From Cerrena zonata (taxonomy: Eukaryota > Basidiomycota > Agaricomycetes > Polyporales > Cerrenaceae), in contig JASBNA010000020.1 in the NCBI GenBank assembly GCA_038087015.1, positions 496,001 through 560,000 of the forward strand: DNA of 64,000 nucleotides. The letters are read 5' to 3'. Positions 57,811 through 64,000 of this stretch are shown here, one piece after another (position 1 is the stretch's first letter; each line of letters begins with the position of its first letter). The translations under genes and the position numbers were made by a program. The notes below the pieces were generated by a model. That model worked only from the letters and a program-made list of their open reading frames with translations, searched no databases and was not told the DNA's origin.

Positions 57811-57839
<29 letters not shown>
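57811..57839 (+). other. Poly(A) tail of the LINE
   Basis: 29 consecutive A bases at the 3' end, directly before the right target site duplication. This shows insertion by target-primed reverse transcription of a polyadenylated RNA. Confidence 0.97.
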
Positions 57840-57845
<6 letters not shown>

Positions 57846-57854
57846 TGTCGCCAC
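57840..57854 (+). repeat. Right target site duplication (15 bp)
   Basis: GAGAAATGTCGCCAC, identical to 49410-49424, directly follows the A-tail. The stop codon of the neighbouring minus-strand gene lies about 130 bp further right. Confidence 0.93.
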
Positions 57855-57982
57855 GATCAAACCTACTATCGCATTGTGATGGTAGCTACAATAATGAACA
57901 AATGTAATGAATATAATGTACAGTAAGCCTGCTGGGTCTAAGTGCATCGTATCGGTCATAATATTGAAAAGTTCATGATAAG

Positions 57983-58759
57983 TTATGACGTTGCCTCTCC
58001 TGGGTTCTCCGAGATGGCCGCCCTGGCGACAGTCTCCTTCCATGGCAAATCTACAAGTCCGAGACAGTAGTCCAACTCCGGTTCTCCATCTGATGATAGC
58101 GGCAGAGAAGGGGGATGCGGCATCACGACTGCTACCGCTATTTGTAGACTTCCGTCAACGGACCGTTTGAGATCATCGAGCGGAAGTGTTTCTTGTTGAT
58201 TCGAAGGTCTGACTTTATTCATAAACCTTTTTAGGAATGCGGGACGTGACGATGGTGGCGGAAGAGGAGATGGCAATGACTCTTCATCGTACTTCCCATC
58301 CGCAATAAACTTCCCTGTGATCGGCTAGCGCGGAACATGATCAACTAATTGGTGCGCAACATACGTCAGACGACATACCAGCATTCGATCCCATCTATTG
58401 ATGGACTTTTCCGACAACTGCTCGGGGTCGAGTGTATCACTGGCGACGTAGACATCCCAAAGAACAGGTTTCTCGCCCAACTCCTGCCGCTTCTTTTGCC
58501 TTCGCTCATCCTCGCGAGCGATTTGGGCAAGCCTGCCGCGTAATCTCCTATCGGGATAGAACTTCCTGAGGATTATGAGAGCAGCTAGTGCTCCAACCAG
58601 CAGCCCCGCTGCTAGAAAGACCAGAATGAGCGGAGGTCCGCCAGACGTCGAGAATATATTAGACGAAGTGCCCGTGCTGTCACCTCCGAGCGATGAAGAA
58701 GAGATCGACTGCGTAGGTTGACCGAAAGGGCCAGGGATCGTAAACGAGCTGGTGCTCAT
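57983..58759 (-). CDS. Single-pass membrane protein, paralogue of the 29 kb gene
   Basis: Exons 58379-58759 and 57983-58324 (minus) give 240 residues, starting MSTSSFTIPGPFG. The N-terminus is a Ser/Gly/Thr-rich stretch, then a transmembrane helix (LILVFLAAGLLVGALAALIIL), a basic stop-transfer region (RKFYPDRRLRGRL), KPVLWDVYV, the intron, PITGKF, LQIAVAVVMP and LDYCLGLVDLPW. The order of motifs matches the gene at 29195-29825, which lacks the Ser-rich extracellular stretch. An upstream alternative start (TTG) gives a longer product, but the ATG at 58757-58759 is preferred. A LINE inserted just beyond its 3' end, in the opposite orientation. Function is unknown. Confidence 0.75.
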
Positions 58760-59382
58760 TGGGGCTAACAGCAAGACGTCAGAATATTAGGATGGTAGTA
58801 ATCGTAGTTAGAGAGATGGGAACCTCACCTTCACGCTTATGAGGTTAGGAACGACTCGGAGTTGGTTACCAGTTTGCAATAGCCTTTAGATGAACGTCAA
58901 TCGTGACAACGATAGTCAAACAATTGGTGCATGCACAGTGCATGTTGCTAGTATTTGGTGTTTCCATCCATATAAAAGAGCGGCAGGACAGCCCCCATGT
59001 GATCGAGGAATTCGAAATGGAGACTCTCGTAAGCAATAACCACTGTTCCGCAGTTCTAGCTGAGAAATAGAGCGGAAACTGTGTGAAATTATCGGACAAG
59101 GCTATATCGTCGTAGACGGTTTCATAGTAGATAATGTTGAAGGGAAGTACAATGCTAGAACAAGCAGTTTCAGGCTGGACCCTTCAGCTCGCTTCATACA
59201 TTGAGCACAGCCTTTATGACAGCACGTGAAGATCTTAACCGCTGACGAACAACCTTAAAGCCTTAGATCTTGGTGATGACAGAATGGAGATATCAAAAAA
59301 GTGATGTACACTAAACACGTATGTCCAACTGCGACCACATTGAAACTAGGCTATACGTACCATTTGTCACCATCTCACAGCA
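58760..59382. other. Intergenic spacer
   Basis: About 620 bp between two minus-strand genes. A TATAAA occurs on the plus strand near 58972, but no plus-strand gene follows it. No other feature was seen. Confidence 0.4.
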
Positions 59383-60489
59383 TTAGACCGACATCAAGAT
59401 TGTACAGTTTGCTTCATGTTCGCAAACTTCAACACGACCGAGGTTTTTGGCAATTGGTCCTAAGATAAACACACATCAGTATTCGTAGAAAAATCATGGT
59501 TAGGTTTTGCACGTACCAGTAGGTCCGTCTGTGAAATGACAATTATCCATCACACAGAACTGGCCATGTTCTGGAACGGGATATTGCTGATCTCCCCACA
59601 TTCCTTTAAACTCCAACCATCCGGTGCCGTCGTCGATCTCTTCTTTTCCTCCGACATTAACACCGCGGCCTACGCTGAAAGTCTGGGTTGCGTTATCGAA
59701 CCAGTAACCTCGGAAGTTTAGGGTAACATCCCAGATGGGACCATTATCCGTGCGATCATTTAGAAGGTTCATTGGGCCGTGGAGGTGGGAGCCTGGATCG
59801 GCGTAATTCGCATGGGTGCCCCCGGCAATGAAAGTGGTTGCACGACCCTTCGTCATGTTGAGAGCAGAATAATTGAAGGCGAAGCCTCCGCTGTGTGCAC
59901 TGAGGTATATGACGGAAGGTGATTCGTTGACGAAACGGACCATTATGTGCTCCCAATCGCCTATATGATCACTGAACTCTAATCCTTGGGCCTAACATAA
60001 ATTATGAAAACATAACACACATTAAAGATGGCGAGATCAGCTTACCGTGTTCCCTTCATCGAACGAGTAGAAATGGAAATAAAACGCATCTATGATATCA
60101 TCTCCTTTTTCGACACAGATGATTGTCGCTGGGGCTTTGGTGAAGCCGATATCATTAGGCTTGTTCTCGAACGAGTGCATCCAAGATGGCTGATCCTCGA
60201 CCGGGTCTTGCGATGTCAGAAAAACATCACTGCCAAAGTGTTTGATATTTTTGAAAGTTACGGAAGATGAGACGGCAGTGAAGTTGACTTCGGGTACGAC
60301 ATGAACCAGATGAGTGGCTACATCCGAGGGGAACCACTTTTCCTGAGACCAAAGATGAGAAAGTGGTGCGAATTGGAGGGCAAACTCGGGTATGAATCGA
60401 TGGTTCTTCGATGGGTGTGATTTGGCAATAGAAGTCGTACTATATGTTAATAATGCAAGAAAGGAGACATAGCAGATCGGATGACGCAT
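59383..60489 (-). CDS. Secreted VPS62-family protein
   Basis: Exons 60046-60489, 59517-59991 and 59383-59459 (minus) give 331 residues with consistent phases. The start MRHPICYVSFLALLTYSTTSIA is a signal peptide. Family landmarks: LQFAPLSHLWSQEKWFPSD, DDIIDAFYFHFYSFDEGN, GDWEHIMVRF, HSGGFAF, IAGGTHANYADPGSH and WDVTLNFRGYWFDN. This is the VPS62 pattern, a fold named after a yeast vacuolar sorting gene. The proteins are common in fungi as secreted or vacuolar proteins of unknown biochemical role. The last exon is short and Cys-containing (VCEHEANCTILMSV). Confidence 0.85.
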
Positions 60490-62477
60490 TCCGTTATGGT
60501 CTGAGATATAGACTGCGATGGAATACACTTCACAGTTGACCAACGTCCGCTGAGATAATCGTTCTCACTGCGGGGTAGCCGTGTGAGAGATGGAGGAGGC
60601 AAGGCAGCTTCCGAGGCCTCTGTGGTAGAAAACGTGCTTTTCCTGACCTTGGAATGTGTTCTTGTGCGAACGAGGTGTCATATGGTCTAAATAAAGATTG
60701 CCCAGATGGACCGCGACCAGAAATGGCATTCCTTCTTGACGAAATAGTGTGTCAATAACAACTCCTCTCGTTCTCATGTAGGATGTTGAGATCTCCTAAG
60801 AGCTACGTCTGAGGAAGCCATTGTGCACGAAAATGGGTTCTTCTGTTCCGATTTCACCCTAGAAATGTCTACAGAGAGTCAGACATAGCTAGACCAGACA
60901 TAGGAGATACTGTACTCGCATATGAAAATTATAGTGACACCGTGGTCGGTAGTACTCGGTGGGGTATGACGCTGTCGGCTTCAAAGTAGCATTTTACATG
61001 AATATTGCAACTCTAATTGTTCTTGGAACGTCAGAAACGTGCTACATTCATATGTGAATGGCTGTATGAGCAACAACTTGAACTTGAATGAAACGCCACC
61101 GTGACTCTGAGGGAATTTGAAAACAAGAGCAGATCTTATCTTATCGCATATGCAGTGCTTACATAATGTTCGATACGATATTGGTTGTTGTCGTCAGAAA
61201 CGAAACTTGTTCGACAACATCATCGTGACAATGATACGCAGTATAGGATGAGGCGCAAACTATCGACAAACAATCGTGGTCATAACAGAGAAGTATGATA
61301 ACATTTTCTTAATCATTCCGACAGTTGGTCAAGAGCGTTGTAGTCGCTGCTATTTTTCTCTCTTCTTGTGAGGAAGCACCCGGCGAGGCGCCACAACTAT
61401 CTTACTTGTTATTTGATCTTGAAAAAAAAACTGAATACCCCTTTTCAGACCCGATTAAGGATCCTTTGATCCTCATCCTGAAACGCGAACTAGGGCCGAG
61501 CAGGGGCTAGCAGGGGTCAAGCTCTGTCAAGGAGTTGCAGTACGAAAGCGCCAGGTCATCGTATGATAATCATAATGCCAATGTCTTCAATCTGCCTTTC
61601 GGCCATGACGAAAAACCCCATTGAGCGTATATATTCAATAGTTTTTGGACTAATAGTCGATCCACTATCCGTAAACTCCCGCAACATGGCACCATGGCTG
61701 GTTCTTTCGTTTATGACTCACTTCTGTGTCGCCTCATACGTCTAGACCCCATACCTTTTCTCTGGGGACGGACATCGCCTGGACGGAACATTCGACCATC
61801 GTGACCATTGAAACACAGTACAAGAATACCTCGTCAGGACGTACCTTTGTTGCTAAACTTCACTAGCTTCACTGTCCAACTCTTTCACATCAACCCCTAT
61901 TGCTAGCAAAAACTGCTTTTCACGCTGTCATGTCTGCTGCCGCCGCTGTTCAAATTGCACCTCAGGTCGCGAAGAGAGGTAAGTCGGTGATGGTCATTTT
62001 CATATTCATTAATATAGCTGGAAGTATGCTACGCGCACGTTGAGTTTTTGGTCGAGGTCGCTATGCAACCATCCACGTTCCTGGACGGAGCGGAATAATG
62101 CCCTATTCCGTGAGCAGATATGTGCCAATATAGTAGCCTGCCGTCGATGCCTTTACAAACTTCGTTGTTGGAAGACCAATGGTCTCCAGTGTAACTTGGG
62201 CGCTGCAGGCGCTATATTGATCTGCCAATCAAAAGTCTGTGCTTTGCATCCGTTTCATCTACGACTTTGACCCCCGACTGTGCACGAGATAGACGTGCAC
62301 AGCGCTGGTTCTAGACAGAACGAGTACAGGTCGGGGATTCACATGTTACCATTGCAACCTCGTAACAGACCGGAACTTGGTAGTGCCTACGGACCCTTGA
62401 CGGGTCATAAATAGCTGAGAGCTATGACTTGTTCAAGCTCACTGTAACAAACCTCCTCCATCCTCACACTCACAAAA
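60490..62477. other. Gene-poor spacer with possible orphan first exon
   Basis: About 2 kb. Frames are short. At 61930 an ATG after a C/T-rich leader starts MSAAAAVQIAPQVAKR and reaches a perfect GTAAGT donor at about 61979, but I could not find a downstream exon in frame before the malic enzyme start. It might be an upstream exon of the malic enzyme or an unrelated fragment. Confidence 0.35.
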
Positions 62478-64000
62478 ATGACGATAGTATTGACCCCTTA
62501 CTGGTCCAATGGCGTCCAAAAACTCAAAATGGCCCCTACCCGTAAGTTATCATTTAGTTTCAGGCATTGCTTAGTGGCCTCACGAGACTTCATAGCCCCA
62601 CCTAAACCTGCTCATGGCTTAACACCTCCTGCTCTTGACGACGACATTCACAAACTTAGATGCATCGCCCAACTCCGTTCCAAAGACAAAGCCATCGAAA
62701 AATACATCTACCTTACTCAACTAAAGGATGCGGATCACAACATGTTTTACAAACTCTGTTTGGAGAATATGGCGGTATGTTTCTCAAATAATGCTGGTCG
62801 CTTCAGTGACTTACCATCTCTGTGAGACTAGGAAATAACCCCTTTGATCTATACACCTACTGTCGGCGACGCATGCATCCAATTCTCACACAACTATCGT
62901 CGACCGGAAGGATTGGTACGAACTTAGATATCCTTTCTGGGAAATGACGTATTCTGATCCGACAGGTCTTGGCAGTTCATTTCATTGAAGGATAAGGGGA
63001 GAATTGGCCAAGTTCTTCGAAACTGGCCACGCCAAGACGAAGCGAGGATTGCCGTTGTCACTGATGGTATGCTCCAAGCGCTTGTTGATATTCATAATCT
63101 TCATTATCCTAATAATTCTATTCCTCAGGATCTCGTATTCTCGGACTTGGCGACCTGGGTGTAAATGGAATGCCTATCTCGATTGGGAAGTTGTCGTTGT
63201 ATGTTGCAGGTGCTGGGTAAGTGAACTCATGGAACGTTGAGTTGTCATGTACTGACATGTAGTTCAGAATTCGACCGAGTTCCACTGTTCCTATTTGTCT
63301 GGATCTCGGAACAGATAACAAGAAATTCCTAGAAGACCCTCTCTACCTCGGACTCAGGCAGCCCCGAGTGCCCATGGAGATTATGACCGAATTCATGGAG
63401 GAGTTCATGGTAGAGATGTCCCGTGTATTCCCCAAGTTATTGATCCAATTTGAGGATTTTTCGACGGACAAGGTCCGTTTCCTACGAGACATACATTATT
63501 TTTACCCTGATGTTGATTGATCTATTTCTTCAGGCATTTGCGTACCTCGACGCCTTCCGGGAACGATACCCTGTGTTTAATGATGACATTCAAGGCACTG
63601 GTGCTGTCGTCCTTTCCGGCTTCCTCAACGCTGCCAAGCTATCATCTGCAGCTTCTGGTCGCCCCCTGTCCGACCACCGAATCCTTTTCCTGGGTGCTGG
63701 ATCTGCCGGTGTTGGTGTCGCCACTCAATTGATGAGCTTCTTCCGTCTTCAAGGCATGTCAGAGCAGGAAGCAAGGGAACGAATTTATCTCGTTGATTCG
63801 CAAGGTCTTGTATACGACAATCGTGGTCCTATGGCTGAGCACAAGAAACGTAAGTCAGCTCACCACTGTATGATATATACAATCTCATATTCATTGATTC
63901 GGCATCCAGTATTCTCTCGCAAAGACTATAGTGGTCCTCCCATGAAAGACCTTGTTCAGATTATTGAAACTGTTCAGCCAACGGCTTTGCTTGGCCTGTC
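62478..64000 (+). CDS. NAD(P)-dependent malic enzyme, truncated by window end
   Basis: Starts at ATG 62478 ([20 protein letters not shown]); the 3' part lies beyond the window. Landmarks: [20 protein letters not shown], then after the first intron [15 protein letters not shown] with the catalytic Tyr region, [79 protein letters not shown] with metal-ligand acids, [18 protein letters not shown], and a Rossmann motif [12 protein letters not shown]. It oxidatively decarboxylates malate to pyruvate. The intron acceptor before FISLKD was chosen at the second AG (TTGGCAG) to keep frame. Alternative N-terminus: the ATG at 61930, if a linking exon exists. Confidence 0.9.

Larger units (their letters stand above)
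49425..57839 (+). mobile_element. Full-length non-LTR retrotransposon (LINE, Tad/I-like)
   Basis: 8415 bp between perfect 15-bp target site duplications, ending in 29 consecutive A residues (57811-57839). Order: structured 5' region, ORF1 with CCHC knuckle and RGG tail, a hairpin-rich gap, ORF2 with AP endonuclease, reverse transcriptase, RNase H-like region and C-terminal CCHC knuckle, and a structured 3' UTR with hairpins. The combination of AP endonuclease before RT and an RNase H-like part after it points to the Tad/I superfamily common in fungi. The plus strand is A/C-rich and G-poor across ORF2, unlike the host genes. Only one nonsense codon (54582-54584) interrupts ORF2, and the intact target duplication and long pure A-tail suggest a recent insertion. 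Confidence 0.93.

Noticed and set aside
1..64000. tRNA genes, rRNA, CRISPR arrays
   Set aside because: Looked for tRNA-like T-loop (GGTTCRANTCC) on both strands and for regular spaced repeats; none found by eye.

Overview
The window is nuclear DNA of a filamentous basidiomycete, most likely an Agaricomycete. Genes are dense and cut by many 50-65 nt GT-AG introns. The repertoire fits mushroom-forming fungi: rapidly evolving F-box proteins, a GH76-like membrane glycosidase, a PIN-like carrier, an MYND protein, a VPS62 protein, aldo/keto and short-chain reductases and an old yellow enzyme. There is no sign of bacterial or organellar sequence.

Layout. 1-5.7 kb: the 3' end of a possible TFIIE-alpha gene, an aldo/keto reductase (+), an old yellow enzyme with a C-terminal membrane anchor (+) and an SDR (-). 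5.7-7.7 kb: only fragments of an unrecognised minus-strand reading frame. 7.7-10 kb: an auxin-efflux-type carrier with at least one apparent frameshift. 10.7-14.3 kb: two convergent F-box genes. 15.3-19.2 kb: an MYND protein (+) and a GH76-like membrane protein (-). 21.5-23 kb: a Zn2Cys6 protein (-). 25.5-26 kb: a small conserved-looking protein (-). 29.2-29.8 kb: a single-pass membrane protein (-) that is paralogous to the gene at 58 kb. 30.5-33.3 kb: a secreted S41 peptidase (-). 34.9-37.4 kb: an RRM-like protein (-), divergent from the complex I subunit NDUFS5 (+) across 157 bp. 40-45 kb: dienelactone hydrolase (+), SH3-PX sorting nexin (-) and a second aldo/keto reductase (-). 47-48.5 kb: a third F-box gene (+). 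49.4-57.8 kb: a complete LINE. 58-60.5 kb: the second membrane paralogue (-) and a secreted VPS62 protein (-). 62.5 kb to the end: a malic enzyme that runs off the window.

The most notable object is an 8.4 kb non-LTR retrotransposon (49425-57839). A perfect 15-bp target site duplication flanks it and a 29-A tail ends it. ORF1 has a CCHC knuckle and an RGG tail. ORF2 has AP endonuclease, reverse transcriptase, an RNase H-like region and a C-terminal zinc knuckle, and is broken by a single in-frame TAA. The RNase H-like region keeps its fold-type sequence but seems to have lost most catalytic residues. The ORF1 frame is open far upstream of its first ATG and holds two intron-like sequences, one with textbook splice and branch sites. 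The 5' and 3' ends carry strong RNA hairpins.

No operons are expected in this kind of genome. The neighbouring reductases (aldo/keto, old yellow enzyme, SDR) may reflect a small redox cluster, but this is inference. No tRNA, rRNA or CRISPR array was seen.
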